Assembly: GCA_015057825.1 (NCBI GenBank)
Contig: SVDN01000001.1
Span: forward strand, 129,428-193,427
Length of the DNA: 64,000 nt
Reading direction: 5' to 3'
Source of the DNA: Lachnospiraceae bacterium
GTDB taxonomy: Bacteria; Bacillota; Clostridia; Lachnospirales; Lachnospiraceae
In this document: positions 9,628-16,898 of the stretch, in pieces
Position numbering within the stretch: position 1 is the first letter of the stretch
Layout of the letters: each line of letters opens with the position of its first letter
Translations under genes and position numbers: made by a program
The notes under the pieces: model-generated
Databases searched by the model: none
Seen by the model: only the letters and a program-made list of their open reading frames with translations
What the model was told of the DNA's origin: nothing

Positions 9628-9958
9628 ATTTCTGATATTTTGTCTTTATATTTTTCTCAATAACCACAGCCGAAACTATGGCATATACAACCATAGCAAC
9701 TGCTACAACAATTGCTATCTTTGAGAAAATACCAATCTCATATATAACTGTTAATGCAATTAAAACAAATACAACCGCGACTCCTAAAAATGCTACTCCC
9801 GACTGTATATAATATGGTTTCCAAGCAATCGATTTACGTTCTTCCTTAGTGGCGAAAAGATATGCATTATTCAGCAAAAAGCCTTTTTGTTTAAATGACC
9901 TGATTGACAATATCAGCCAGACCGCCGCAATCGCAAACATAATTATGGCTAAAATCAT
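9626..9958 (-). CDS. Small membrane protein, DUF3784 type (paralog A)
   Basis: A protein of 110 residues with three or four membrane segments. The line LSIRSFKQKGFLLNNAYLF then YYIQSG matches the paralog at 10757-11089 almost position by position. The start at 9958 (MILAIIMFAIAA) is preferred: GGAG lies 8 nt upstream and it aligns with the paralog's start; a TTG at 9979 is possible. Last gene of the cluster that begins near 15786, and overlaps the shared terminator. Function unknown; DUF3784 proteins often sit in peptide-export or immunity clusters. Confidence 0.75.
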   Translation of the reverse strand: MILAIIMFAIAAVWLILSIRSFKQKGFLLNNAYLFATKEERKSIAWKPYYIQSGVAFLGVAVVFVLIALTVIYEIGIFSKIAIVVAVAMVVYAIVSAVVIEKNIKTKYQK

Positions 9959-9971
9959 TCTTAATACTCCA

Positions 9972-10106
9972 TCATCCAATCCTTAAATAATTACCAACCA
10001 CAGTTCCAATATTATAACAAACCAGCAAAAACAAGAGAACCAAAATGGTTATAGTCAGTCCCCTTAAAATCGGGTGTGTCTTAAAAAAACTTTTAATAAC
10101 AGTCAT
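9972..10106 (-). CDS. 44-residue membrane peptide, VIKxFFK family (copy 1)
   Basis: Starts MTVIKSFFKTHPILRG, then a single hydrophobic helix ending LLVCYNIG. The 42-residue product at 10339-10467 shares the pattern M-x-VIK-x-FFK-x-HP-x-L-x-G and the CYxxG ending, so the two are paralogs. GAGAGGATAATGAA precedes the ATG. The stop lies about 13 nt before the ATG of the DUF3784 gene, so they are probably translated together. Unknown function; size and topology resemble small immunity or accessory peptides. Confidence 0.65.
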   Translation of the reverse strand: MTVIKSFFKTHPILRGLTITILVLLFLLVCYNIGTVVGNYLRIG

Positions 10107-10192
10107 TTCATTATCCTCTCTCATTATACTATAGATAGATTCACCACTTCAACGTGAAGCTTCTTTTTTTACCAGTCTATGCAAAACATTAA

Positions 10193-10342
10193 CTATCTTC
10201 CCCATCTGTTAATAACGCCATCCAAGTCATAATGAGCCGGTATCAAATCAGGCAAAAAAGGTAGCAACATAAAAACAGTTGTCAAGAAATTAATTCTTCT
10301 TATCAAATTTTCAATTTTTTCATCCTTCACAATAGCCCTCAT
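10193..10342 (-). CDS. Truncated DUF1648/SdpI-like protein (49 residues)
   Basis: The product ends LLPFLPDLIPAHYDLDGV followed by INRWGR and a stop. The PxxIPxHxDxxGxxxRxG pattern is the signature of DUF1648, the N-terminal module of SdpI-type immunity membrane proteins, which normally continue with several more membrane helices. Here the gene stops just after the motif, so it is a fragment or a minimal form. Its ATG overlaps the stop of the upstream 42-residue peptide (AAATGAGG), a translational-coupling arrangement. Confidence 0.6.
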   Translation of the reverse strand: MRAIVKDEKIENLIRRINFLTTVFMLLPFLPDLIPAHYDLDGVINRWGR

Positions 10343-10467
10343 TTAACATTCACGCCAACATTTACCCCAAGTTCGTAACATACTTTCCAAAACAAAAGTA
10401 CCAATACTGCTATTATTAACCCCATCAAAACCGGATGGGATTTAAAAAATTCTTTTATAACGGCCAT
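10339..10467 (-). CDS. 42-residue membrane peptide, VIKxFFK family (copy 2)
   Basis: MAVIKEFFKSHPVLMG followed by one hydrophobic helix (VLVLLFWKVCYELG). A paralog of the 44-residue peptide at 9972-10106. A strong GGAGG lies 8 nt upstream (GTGGAGGTATGAAAA), the same leader sequence as the DUF3784 gene at 10757-11089. The stop overlaps the start of the truncated SdpI-like gene. Confidence 0.65.
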   Translation of the reverse strand: MAVIKEFFKSHPVLMGLIIAVLVLLFWKVCYELGVNVGVNVK

Positions 10468-10492
10468 TTTTCATACCTCCACTATTATAATA

Positions 10493-10702
10493 TCAATTCT
10501 TTTTATTCTTTTTTGCATTAATCAGCAAATAAACTATTAATCCACCAATCATACCTATTGGTATGCCAGCTACGCAACCTATCAAAAGTCCTTTACCATT
10601 ATTTGAAGGATTATTTAAATATGATATTAAAGAACATATCGGAATAGCATATGCCACACCAAACATAGAACCAATTGATATAAAATACGATAATTTGTTC
10701 AT
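10493..10702 (-). CDS. Small membrane protein, 69 residues, unknown
   Basis: Two hydrophobic segments (SIGSMFGVAYAIPICSLI and LLIGCVAGIPIGMIGGLIVYL) and a Lys/Asn tail (NAKKNKKN). AAAGGAGGG precedes the ATG. The loop contains NNPSNNGKG. Part of the same minus-strand cluster; not recognised. Confidence 0.65.
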   Translation of the reverse strand: MNKLSYFISIGSMFGVAYAIPICSLISYLNNPSNNGKGLLIGCVAGIPIGMIGGLIVYLLINAKKNKKN

Positions 10703-10756
10703 AGCCTTTCCCTCCTTTGTCTTTCCGCAAACACACCTTCATTTCTTTTATTCAAA

Positions 10757-11089
10757 TCAATGCATATATTTTGTTTTCCTATTTTTTTCTATGATTACAG
10801 TGGATACAATACCATATAAAATTGTTACAACAGCAATGATGATAACGATACTCAAAAGAAAATATAATCCGGTTAAAATTGAAACTCCGATTAACGCAAA
10901 TATAATTGCTGCCATCAAAAAAACTACTGCAGATTGTTTATAATACGGCTTCCAATCAGTTGTTCTTCGCTCTTGTTCAGTAGCAAATAAATACCCGTTG
11001 TTAAAACAGATACCCTTTTGCCTAAATGAACGAACAGAAAGCAACAGCCAAACAACAGCAACTCCAAACATAACAATTGTCGCAACCAT
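10757..11089 (-). CDS. Small membrane protein, DUF3784 type (paralog B)
   Basis: A 110-residue protein, MVATIVMFGVAVVWLLLSV then RSFRQKGICFNNGYLF and YYKQSA, closely similar to the product at 9626-9958. The block peptide-DUF3784 therefore appears to have been duplicated in this cluster. GGAGGTATGAAAA precedes the ATG. Confidence 0.75.
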   Translation of the reverse strand: MVATIVMFGVAVVWLLLSVRSFRQKGICFNNGYLFATEQERRTTDWKPYYKQSAVVFLMAAIIFALIGVSILTGLYFLLSIVIIIAVVTILYGIVSTVIIEKNRKTKYMH

Positions 11090-11115
11090 TTTTCATACCT
11101 CCACTTGTCACTTTA

Positions 11116-11298
11116 TCATTCAATGCCTTTTAACTTAGGCGAAGCCATCAAAAGACATATGCCCAAAATAGTAATTATTATACACTGATACAAAGGCATA
11201 TCAACTTTTCCCATAATCCTTGCCAATATTAAAAGCACTCCCACAATCATAGTAATCACTGATACAAATATAAATACTTTTTTCCCGGTAATTTTCAT
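11116..11298 (-). CDS. Small two-helix membrane protein, 60 residues
   Basis: MKITGKKVFIFVSVITMI then a second helix YQCIIITILGICLLM, ending SPKLKGIE. Its ATG overlaps the last codon and stop of the gene at 11295-11612, so the two are translationally coupled. Not recognised. Confidence 0.6.
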   Translation of the reverse strand: MKITGKKVFIFVSVITMIVGVLLILARIMGKVDMPLYQCIIITILGICLLMASPKLKGIE

Positions 11299-11612
11299 CT
11301 ATTCTTTTCCCCGTTTCTGTTTTTTATGGCACTCATCAACTCAATAGCGACAACAACAATAAGCGAAAAAATTATACCCAAAATTGCCATTGCAAAGGAA
11401 TTCGGTGTTCCTATTACTTCGTTTCCAGCTTTTTTGATGTCATAAATATTTATTCCAAATACAGATATATTGCATTCTGCAAGACTGTCCCTGTAAAAAT
11501 TTCCATATCCATTAGAAATCGAAATTGAGCATATCAATACCGACAAAGTTATTCCTATTGTTATTCCTAAAGTGATTTCTATAACAATTCTTATAAATTG
11601 TTTTCTTGTCAT
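11295..11612 (-). CDS. Membrane protein, 105 residues, unknown
   Basis: Starts MTRKQFIRIVIEITLG with AAGGAAAG upstream; an earlier ATG at 11678 has no ribosome binding site. Two membrane helices flank an external loop of about 45 residues that contains one Cys (SLAECNISVFG). Part of the minus-strand cluster. Confidence 0.6.
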   Translation of the reverse strand: MTRKQFIRIVIEITLGITIGITLSVLICSISISNGYGNFYRDSLAECNISVFGINIYDIKKAGNEVIGTPNSFAMAILGIIFSLIVVVAIELMSAIKNRNGEKNR

Positions 11613-11686
11613 TTTTTCTTTCCTTGCATAATACTTTTCGAAACCCAAAATACAGCTACTGTGCCTGCTATTAAACACATCCTCTA

Positions 11687-11866
11687 TTATTTTTGCTTAT
11701 TTTTATAGTTTCTTACACTTGCATATAAACCTATACTAGTGATAATCGGCATAAGAATCAACAATATTCCGGGAGCAATCTGCTTATCAAGCAAAAAACC
11801 AATTCCCATACAAAGTTGTGCAATTACGCATATAGTATAAATCACTAAAATTTTTTTCTTAATCAT
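11687..11866 (-). CDS. Small two-helix membrane protein, 59 residues
   Basis: MIKKKILVIYTICVIAQ, LLDKQIAPG in the turn, and a second helix ending in TSIGLYASVRNYKNKQK. A shrunken copy of this gene and its leader lies at 12409-12520, sharing the C-terminal RNYKN end and the upstream sequence ATTATCCGCCCAACATTCCA. Function unknown. Confidence 0.6.
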   Translation of the reverse strand: MIKKKILVIYTICVIAQLCMGIGFLLDKQIAPGILLILMPIITSIGLYASVRNYKNKQK

Positions 11867-12082
11867 ACATTATCCGCCCAACATTCCATCTATACTCATT
11901 ATAGTACGTGCAAAGTTTCTTTTATATCTCATATTTTATTCCCTGCCCGTTTCCTTACATAAAAATATTAAGACATAGTCTTCTTAAACATCCCACTTTT
12001 TCCTTATTCATCATAATTCTCCCAATATTCTATTGCCTTGCAGCTTTCAAAGTTACAAAAATTCCATACCTCCACTTGGCAC

Positions 12083-12382
12083 TTAATCTTTCATTAATAA
12101 TTTTGTATTAAGGCCTGCCAATATAACTATCAGCCACACAGCTATAATAATAAATCCAATCACCTGAATAGGTTCAAGATTATATGCCACTCCTAAAGCT
12201 AATAACAGCATAGGAATAACAAATGCCATCATAGCTATTCCCATAAACTTTTTTAGCTTTAGAAAGTCATATCTTTCAATTGCATTCTTATCCAACCCCG
12301 CTACTAATTTAAGTCCTTTCCCATTTAGCATAAGCAATCCTAAAATCACAAATACTGCTGCCAATATCAAATATAGAATCAT
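12083..12382 (-). CDS. DUF3784 membrane protein, 99 residues
   Basis: LNGKGLKLVAG, ERYDFLKLKKFMG and two following helices fit the DUF3784 pattern (short helix, KG turn, YD..KL.RFMG, then two helices). GGAGGGTGTGACAA precedes the ATG. Related to the product of 13312-13632 (EKYDIKKLRLF). Cluster member, function unknown. Confidence 0.7.
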   Translation of the reverse strand: MILYLILAAVFVILGLLMLNGKGLKLVAGLDKNAIERYDFLKLKKFMGIAMMAFVIPMLLLALGVAYNLEPIQVIGFIIIAVWLIVILAGLNTKLLMKD

Positions 12383-12408
12383 TTGTCACACCCTCCATTA
12401 CATTTTTA

Positions 12409-12520
12409 TTGATTATTTTTATAGTTTCTTATATTTACGTAAAAACATATACTAGTGTTAATAATATATTATCCGCCCAACATTCCATCTACAAGCATTA
12501 TAGCATATGTAAAGTTTCTT
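12409..12520 (-). pseudogene. Internally deleted copy of the 59-residue membrane protein gene
   Basis: On the minus strand the upstream block around 12465-12520 matches 11866-11925 (TTATCCGCCCAACATTCCATC, then CATTATAG). Directly after it comes a reading stretch TSICFYVNIRNYKNNQ and stop, matching the C-terminus TSIGLYASVRNYKNKQK of the intact gene. The middle, about 40 codons including the start, is missing. It is a duplication that lost its interior. Confidence 0.6.
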
Positions 12521-12632
12521 TTGCAAACCTGATTTCATGTATTTTCGGCTGTCCGCTTGATTTGGTTGTGTTATTATTTCCACTAAGACCGTTTGTGTCA
12601 ATCATTGTAGCTTCTTACGCATCACCACACAT
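12521..12632. other. Gene-free stretch between the remnant and the metalloprotease gene
   Basis: A minus-strand reading of 35 codons from an ATG at about 12607 has no homolog I recognise and no good ribosome binding site. I see no terminator or repeat here. Confidence 0.3.
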
Positions 12633-13325
12633 TCACCTCAAAGCACAACTTATAATTGCCAATACAATCAATGCTATTATTACAACTATTGAAAATTTTG
12701 ATATATAAATATGCTTTTTTACATTTGCTTTTACATCCTCATTCCATTGTTCTTTGCCTATAAAAGAAATGCCAAACCCCTTTTTCCCCGACAAATCCAT
12801 TTCGGAAATCACGTATAAGCCCACCATTTTTGTCATATCTTCTTTATCAACAAGCAGTACTCCACTGGGTAATTTAACTATATAGCACATCTGAACGATA
12901 TCGCCGAGAGCCACAGCAAAAGATATTGTTGAAAACACAAGTAAACTTGTACTATTAAATAATATCGCTAATATAAATGGAACTATACCCAAAATCAACA
13001 GTGGAAAACTCAAGACAAACATCATGTCATTCCGCGTTGTTTTATTACAGCAAGCACAATACAATATGCCCTTCTCAAGCAATATTCCCAATATAATATC
13101 CTGTATTTTAGCCTTGCCCTTAATTATCCAAGCCAACGCATGTAACAATTCATGAACAACTAATGAAATAGCAACCAAAACAATAAAAACTATTTTATTT
13201 ATAGTTATTAACTCAGTCCATGAATATCCGAGTTTATTAAATACAAAATACTCAAGCAAGGCAAAATAAAGGATTCCAACCAATAATAATAATGGAATAT
13301 TAAACTTATACTTATATAGCTTCAT
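12633..13325 (-). CDS. DUF3267 membrane zinc metalloprotease-like protein
   Basis: Four to five membrane helices with the zinc-binding motif HELLH in LVVHELLHALAW at the end of the second helix, and a later ALGDIVQM segment that may give the third ligand. The family (DUF3267) is a putative intramembrane metalloprotease. ATG 13325 (MKLYKYKFNIPL) is preferred, with GAGG about 12 nt upstream, giving a 14-nt overlap with the upstream gene; an earlier start at 13394 is possible. In this cluster it could mature an exported peptide or act in protection, which is inference. Confidence 0.75.
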   Translation of the reverse strand: MKLYKYKFNIPLLLLVGILYFALLEYFVFNKLGYSWTELITINKIVFIVLVAISLVVHELLHALAWIIKGKAKIQDIILGILLEKGILYCACCNKTTRNDMMFVLSFPLLILGIVPFILAILFNSTSLLVFSTISFAVALGDIVQMCYIVKLPSGVLLVDKEDMTKMVGLYVISEMDLSGKKGFGISFIGKEQWNEDVKANVKKHIYISKFSIVVIIALIVLAIISCALR

Positions 13326-13632
13326 TCTTTTTAAGCAACCTCGACCTATTGATGATAAGAAAAGAGCACGGTACAAGTGCAACAGCCACAACAATCACAA
13401 TAACTGTTATAACATTGTTATTCCTATATAAACCAAACGCTAATAACAACATTAGACCGGCAAATAAGAAACAAAATATACTCGTGAATAATCTGAGTTT
13501 TTTTATATCATATTTTTCTAATTTGTCGGCTGACATTCCCAGAATAAACTTTGGTATTGAAGCTTTTAAAGAATAAATTCCCCTAAAAGTCATATAAGCT
13601 GCGACTATCAAACTTGGTATCGAAAAAAACAT
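13312..13632 (-). CDS. Small membrane protein, DUF3784-like, 106 residues
   Basis: Contains EKYDIKKLRLF and two following hydrophobic helices, as in the gene at 12083-12382. GGGAGGAGATTAGG precedes the ATG. Overlaps the start of the DUF3267 gene. Confidence 0.65.
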   Translation of the reverse strand: MFFSIPSLIVAAYMTFRGIYSLKASIPKFILGMSADKLEKYDIKKLRLFTSIFCFLFAGLMLLLAFGLYRNNNVITVIVIVVAVALVPCSFLIINRSRLLKKNEAI

Positions 13633-13653
13633 CCTAATCTCCTCCCAAATAAC

Positions 13654-14000
13654 CTAATTGTGATACTTCATAATGCTTAAGATGGCTCGTCCATCATTCT
13701 TCCATATGGGCAAGATATTTAAAAACCCGTTGAGAGTTAGAATGATACATAAAAACTTTATCAAGATACTTCCGGAACTCAAAAGAAAGACTTCAATAAT
13801 AACAGCAGATAGCTCAGTAAAAAATGCGCCACCAAAGTAAAACAGTATCCATTCCATTCTTTTCTTAACTTGTTTTTCTGCACATTCAATTGAAAATATT
13901 GGCATTATAAACAACATTCTAATTCTTATTGTTTTGACCTTAATTCCTACAATAGCGGCTGTAATAATATGCCATATTGCAAATGCCTGTTTTCTTTCAT
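13654..14000 (-). pseudogene. Degraded M50-like membrane metallopeptidase, frameshifted
   Basis: An ATG at 14000 starts 3 nt after the permease stop but runs only 17 codons. The neighbouring frame is open and reads WHIITAAIVGIKVKTIRI, then ends NGFLNILPIWKNDGRAIL. The spacing H-x3-A-x3-G-x2-V and the late N..P..DG motif fit site-2-type M50 peptidases. One missing A in the GAAAAC run near codon 4 would join the start to this frame. The catalytic HExxH has become FAIWH, so the gene is inactive twice over. The last 87 codons could still be translated from 13917. Confidence 0.5.
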
Positions 14001-14003
14001 TTG

Positions 14004-14708
14004 CTAATCCTCACTTCGCCGTCTTCTAAAGGCCAGCCAAAATAATAAAGCCGCGACAATGATACTGATTACCACTATAAAAAGCTGTTTATAAGTAGCT
14101 GTATTTGCAGCAACTGCATCCACTAATATCTGCGAATATAGTATTTTTGTTACGTGGTGAATATTTGTACTGAACGTTCCCAATATTGCTGAAAAAACAA
14201 GCCCCATTCCTACAATTATTGTCATTACCGATACTCCTGCTTGGTTTTTTGAAGTTATTCCAATAATTGCGCCAATTAATAATGAGCATATTTCACCTAA
14301 TAAAAAAACAAATATAACATAATCGCCTAACTCTATACCGGTGAAGCTTTTTGCTATTGTCGCCATAGCACAAAAATCCAGCGATGTTAAAATCCATAGA
14401 GTAAAAACCATTCCAAAAATATATTCATGCCATTTTAGTCCGGCAAAAATTAGTCCTCTAAGAACCCCTTTCTCACGTTCTTCGCTTATTTGACTGGCCA
14501 TACAAACAATAGGCGGAAGAATTACTCCCATTATCATAATCATGTACCAAGCGCCGCTTACCTCAAGCGACAGCGAAATTGCAAGAACAATCGGAAATAG
14601 TGCGAATATAATCAATAATTTATAGTTTCTAAACAATTCGATTCGTTCTTTAATAAGAATTGCTTTTATTCTCGTTAATTTTCTTACAAATTTTATTCTA
14701 ACGTTCAT
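14004..14708 (-). CDS. ABC-2 type transporter permease
   Basis: 234 residues, six hydrophobic segments, the typical ABC-2 loop MASQISEEREKGVLRGLIFAG after helix 2, and an Arg-rich tail (FRRRRSED). It overlaps the ATPase gene by 11 nt, so the pair forms one exporter. The substrate may be a peptide encoded upstream or the exporter may confer resistance to one; the sequence does not settle this. Confidence 0.85.
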   Translation of the reverse strand: MNVRIKFVRKLTRIKAILIKERIELFRNYKLLIIFALFPIVLAISLSLEVSGAWYMIMIMGVILPPIVCMASQISEEREKGVLRGLIFAGLKWHEYIFGMVFTLWILTSLDFCAMATIAKSFTGIELGDYVIFVFLLGEICSLLIGAIIGITSKNQAGVSVMTIIVGMGLVFSAILGTFSTNIHHVTKILYSQILVDAVAANTATYKQLFIVVISIIVAALLFWLAFRRRRSED

Positions 14709-15531
14709 TATTTACCTTTCTAAAAATCTCATCAAGATTAGGTTTTTTTATGTAAATATCTGCTATCTCAATTTTTTTCAAAAGCTCACACAATCTATTA
14801 TTGCTTTCATTATCCATATTAATGCGGTATTCTTTATTATTTGTATCCTTTACTATAATTTGGGGTTTTAAATTATGTTTATCACATATATCCTCAAACT
14901 TTCCATACTCAACAAATATTCCTCTATACATTATCCCAATCTTATCGCACAATAAAGAAGCTTCCTCCATATCATGTGTTGTAACAATAACCGTTGTTCC
15001 TTTTTTATTTTCAGATTTAATTATTTCCTGAATAAAACTTTTATTTACCGGATCTAAGTCACTGGTAGGTTCATCCAACAATAAGAGTTCAGGAGAATTT
15101 ATTATTGACTTCGCAAATAAAAGCCTTTGCTTCATACCTTTCGAAAGTGAACGCACCTGTTTCTTTTCATCGTCAAGCCCAACCATGTTCAGCAATTCTG
15201 TAACCCTCTCAAAACCTATTCCATGAATTCTACAAAGCAATTCAAGATTTTCTCTTGGTGTTAATCTGTCAAAACAAGCTATTCCTTCCCCCATTATTCC
15301 TATATTTTCCCAACATATGTTTTCTTTTTCCACATTCAAACCAAAAACTTTCACTTCCCCTTCATCCGGCTTGGCTTGTGACATAATTATTTTCAAAAGC
15401 GTAGACTTTCCAACCCCGGACGATCCTATTAAACCAAAACACTCACCTCGTTCAATCTGTAAATCTATTCCATCTATTATCGTTTTATTTTTGTAGCTCT
15501 TTTTTAGTCCCTTTATTTCAATATCATACAT
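14698..15531 (-). CDS. ABC transporter ATP-binding protein
   Basis: 277 residues with Walker A GSSGVGKST, signature LSKGMKQRL, Walker B LLLLDEPTSDLDP and switch His in TTHDMEE. The C-terminal 70 residues resemble the accessory domain of drug/bacteriocin exporters. AGGTG precedes the ATG. The two tiny peptide genes lie just upstream, separated only by a 10-bp stem-loop. Confidence 0.9.
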   Translation of the reverse strand: MYDIEIKGLKKSYKNKTIIDGIDLQIERGECFGLIGSSGVGKSTLLKIIMSQAKPDEGEVKVFGLNVEKENICWENIGIMGEGIACFDRLTPRENLELLCRIHGIGFERVTELLNMVGLDDEKKQVRSLSKGMKQRLLFAKSIINSPELLLLDEPTSDLDPVNKSFIQEIIKSENKKGTTVIVTTHDMEEASLLCDKIGIMYRGIFVEYGKFEDICDKHNLKPQIIVKDTNNKEYRINMDNESNNRLCELLKKIEIADIYIKKPNLDEIFRKVNNER

Positions 15532-15553
15532 ATAACACCTCTGTTATTCAAAG

Positions 15554-15584
15554 CAAGAGAGGAAGTTTTTAACCTCCTCTCTTG
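15554..15584. terminator. Stem-loop between the tiny peptide genes and the ABC exporter
   Basis: Perfect 10-bp arms CAAGAGAGGA (15554-15563) and TCCTCTCTTG (15575-15584) with an 11-nt loop. On the minus strand, the direction of the genes, there is no T-run afterwards, so it may be an mRNA-processing or partial-attenuation element. On the plus strand it is followed by TTTTTT (15587-15592) and would be a good terminator. Intercistronic hairpins of this kind are common after bacteriocin precursor genes. Confidence 0.6.
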
Positions 15585-15590
15585 AGTTTT

Positions 15591-15662
15591 TTACATAAAT
15601 GCTGCAGTTGCCGCAAGAAGCGCGCACCAAACATAATTCATGTCTCTAGCCTCAGCATTCAT
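15591..15662 (-). CDS. 23-residue peptide ORF
   Basis: MNAEARDMNYVWCALLAATA then AFM and stop. It overlaps the end of the 44-residue ORF by 11 nt and has AAAGGAAAAGAAAGG just upstream. An inner ATG gives a 16-residue form. The hydrophobic single-Cys C-terminus is reminiscent of small signal or leaderless peptides, but no family is recognised. Confidence 0.4.
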   Translation of the reverse strand: MNAEARDMNYVWCALLAATAAFM

Positions 15663-15786
15663 GCCTTTCTTTTCCTTTTATCAGATTTGCAACCATCGCG
15701 TCTGCTATAAATCCCCAGGTAAATAAAAGAACATTCCTTGCAGCCTTTAAAGACGATAAATATTCTTTTTCAGATTGCTTTTTCAT
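15652..15786 (-). CDS. 44-residue peptide, candidate exported peptide precursor
   Basis: MKKQSEKEYLSSLKAARN, then a hydrophobic stretch VLLFTWGFIADAMVANLI and a charged end KGKERHEC. AAGGAG lies 8 nt before the ATG. It is the first gene of the minus-strand cluster, with a divergent response regulator upstream and the ABC exporter about 120 nt downstream. The charged N-terminus followed by an amphipathic stretch is compatible with a bacteriocin or signalling precursor, but no Gly-Gly leader is visible. Confidence 0.5.
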   Translation of the reverse strand: MKKQSEKEYLSSLKAARNVLLFTWGFIADAMVANLIKGKERHEC

Positions 15787-15962
15787 TTTCTTTCTCCTTA
15801 GTATCCAGAGTCGTCATATCGGCATAATGAAGTGACATTTCAATCTCGTAGCTGTTTTGAATTCAAAAAATTACTTAAATTTTCTTTGTTATTTTTTTAA
15901 CTATTATTCAAATTCTTTAATTATTATGTTATAATTTTTATTATAAGGGAGGGTTATTAACA
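15787..15962. promoter_or_regulatory. Divergent control region between peptide/ABC cluster and response regulator
   Basis: Contains a perfect 14-bp palindrome TTTTGAATTCAAAA (15855-15868), a TATAAT at 15930-15935 on the plus side for the response regulator, and GGGAGG before its GTG start. A TTGAAA about 19 nt from a TATGAC could serve the minus side. The palindrome is a plausible operator shared by both directions. Confidence 0.45.
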
Positions 15963-16745
15963 GTGTCAAATAGTTTAAATATTCTTTTAGTTGAAGATGA
16001 TATCTCTAGCTGTCTCGTGCTACAAAGAGCTGCTGAAAGCTACAAAGATATCAATATTGTTAAAGTTGTTGACAATTCCCGTGATGCTTTGTCTGTTTTT
16101 GTTAATTTCAGTAATGATGACACATCCTCATCTCTCGTTCCCAACGTTATAATCCTTGACTTGGAATTAAATGACAGCGAAAGCGGTATTAGTTTTCTAC
16201 ATGAATTTGAAAATCTCAATCTTTCGATTAATCCTTTTATTTTGGTTACAACAAATAATACCAGCAAAGTAATTCACGATAACGCAGAGGAGCATGGTGC
16301 AGATATGTTTATATATAAAACTTCTCCCGATTATTCTCCGACAAATCTACTTAAACTTATCAATTCGCTTGGGCCAAGCATTATTTCAAACTTTAATTCT
16401 TGCAGATTTTGCAAAAGTGATTCTGCAAAAAGCAAAGAAAAACTCGTTAGCGAACTTATCGTTCTTGGTTTTTCGACCAAACGTAAAGCTTTAAACTATA
16501 TAACGGATTCAATCCTTCAATATGCCGTTTCTCCCGATAATTTTCTGGATGTAGTGGCATCAAAATACAGAATAAAACGCAACTCCCTCGAGATGTCCTT
16601 ACGTCGCGAAATAGAACGTGTGTGGCTCAGACAAGATCCCGAAGTTCTGTTGAAACAGTACAAAGCTTATATACATCCGGATCGAAATGTGCCAACATTA
16701 CTGGAATTTGTATCTTACTACGCCGGAATGGTTCAAAACTTTTAG
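15963..16745 (+). CDS. Response regulator with Spo0A-like DNA-binding domain
   Basis: 260 residues from a GTG start with GGGAGG upstream. The receiver domain has the acidic pair EDD (11-13), phosphoacceptor Asp66 in IILDLEL, TT near 98 and Lys in YKTSP near 120. The output domain (about 150-260) resembles Spo0A_C: LGFSTKRKALNYI, a helix-turn-helix KYRIKRNSLEMSLRREIERVW, and a PTLLEF segment near the end matching KPTNSEF of Spo0A. It is not Spo0A itself: it is diverged and paired with a membrane kinase. It probably controls the neighbouring peptide/ABC cluster. Confidence 0.8.
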   Translation: MSNSLNILLVEDDISSCLVLQRAAESYKDINIVKVVDNSRDALSVFVNFSNDDTSSSLVPNVIILDLELNDSESGISFLHEFENLNLSINPFILVTTNNTSKVIHDNAEEHGADMFIYKTSPDYSPTNLLKLINSLGPSIISNFNSCRFCKSDSAKSKEKLVSELIVLGFSTKRKALNYITDSILQYAVSPDNFLDVVASKYRIKRNSLEMSLRREIERVWLRQDPEVLLKQYKAYIHPDRNVPTLLEFVSYYAGMVQNF

Positions 16746-16792
16746 AACCCAATCATTCCCCATCCGAATAAGTATTTTAAAAATTCCCACAT
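16742..16792 (-). CDS. 16-residue hydrophobic peptide, candidate signal peptide
   Basis: MWEFLKYLFGWGMIGF, with GAGAGGTGAGAATC upstream giving a good ribosome binding site 7 nt from the ATG. Its stop codon overlaps the stop of the response regulator by 2-3 nt, so the genes converge tail to tail. It lies between a Spo0A-like regulator and an AgrC-like kinase, the usual place for an autoinducer gene. The aromatic composition and size suit a membrane-active pheromone. An in-frame extension to 16978 would add a basic N-terminus without a ribosome binding site. Confidence 0.45.
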   Translation of the reverse strand: MWEFLKYLFGWGMIGF

Positions 16793-16834
16793 GATTCTCA
16801 CCTCTCTTGCCCAATATTTTAATTGTTTCGGATT

Positions 16835-16880
16835 TAGTTTTATGTATAGTTTTTGTATGTGATTTTTGTAGTTTTTTGTA
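16835..16880 (+). promoter_or_regulatory. Tandem 10-12 bp motifs between peptide and kinase genes
   Basis: TAGTTTTATGTA (16835), TAGTTTTTGTAT (16847), TGATTTTTGTA (about 16860) and TAGTTTTTTGTA (16869) follow each other at roughly one helical turn. They lie in the 106-bp gap that must contain promoters for both the 16-residue peptide (minus) and the kinase (plus), so they could be activator or repressor sites. Confidence 0.45.
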
Positions 16881-16898
16881 TAGTTAAGGTGATATATT

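Noticed and set aside
10563..10943. A 126-codon plus-strand ORF crossing two small membrane genes
   Set aside because: It runs antisense to two genes with good ribosome binding sites and has none itself.
15554..15592. The hairpin as a plus-strand terminator of an unseen gene
   Set aside because: No plus-strand gene precedes it; the T-run on that strand is probably incidental, though a transcript from the right cannot be excluded.
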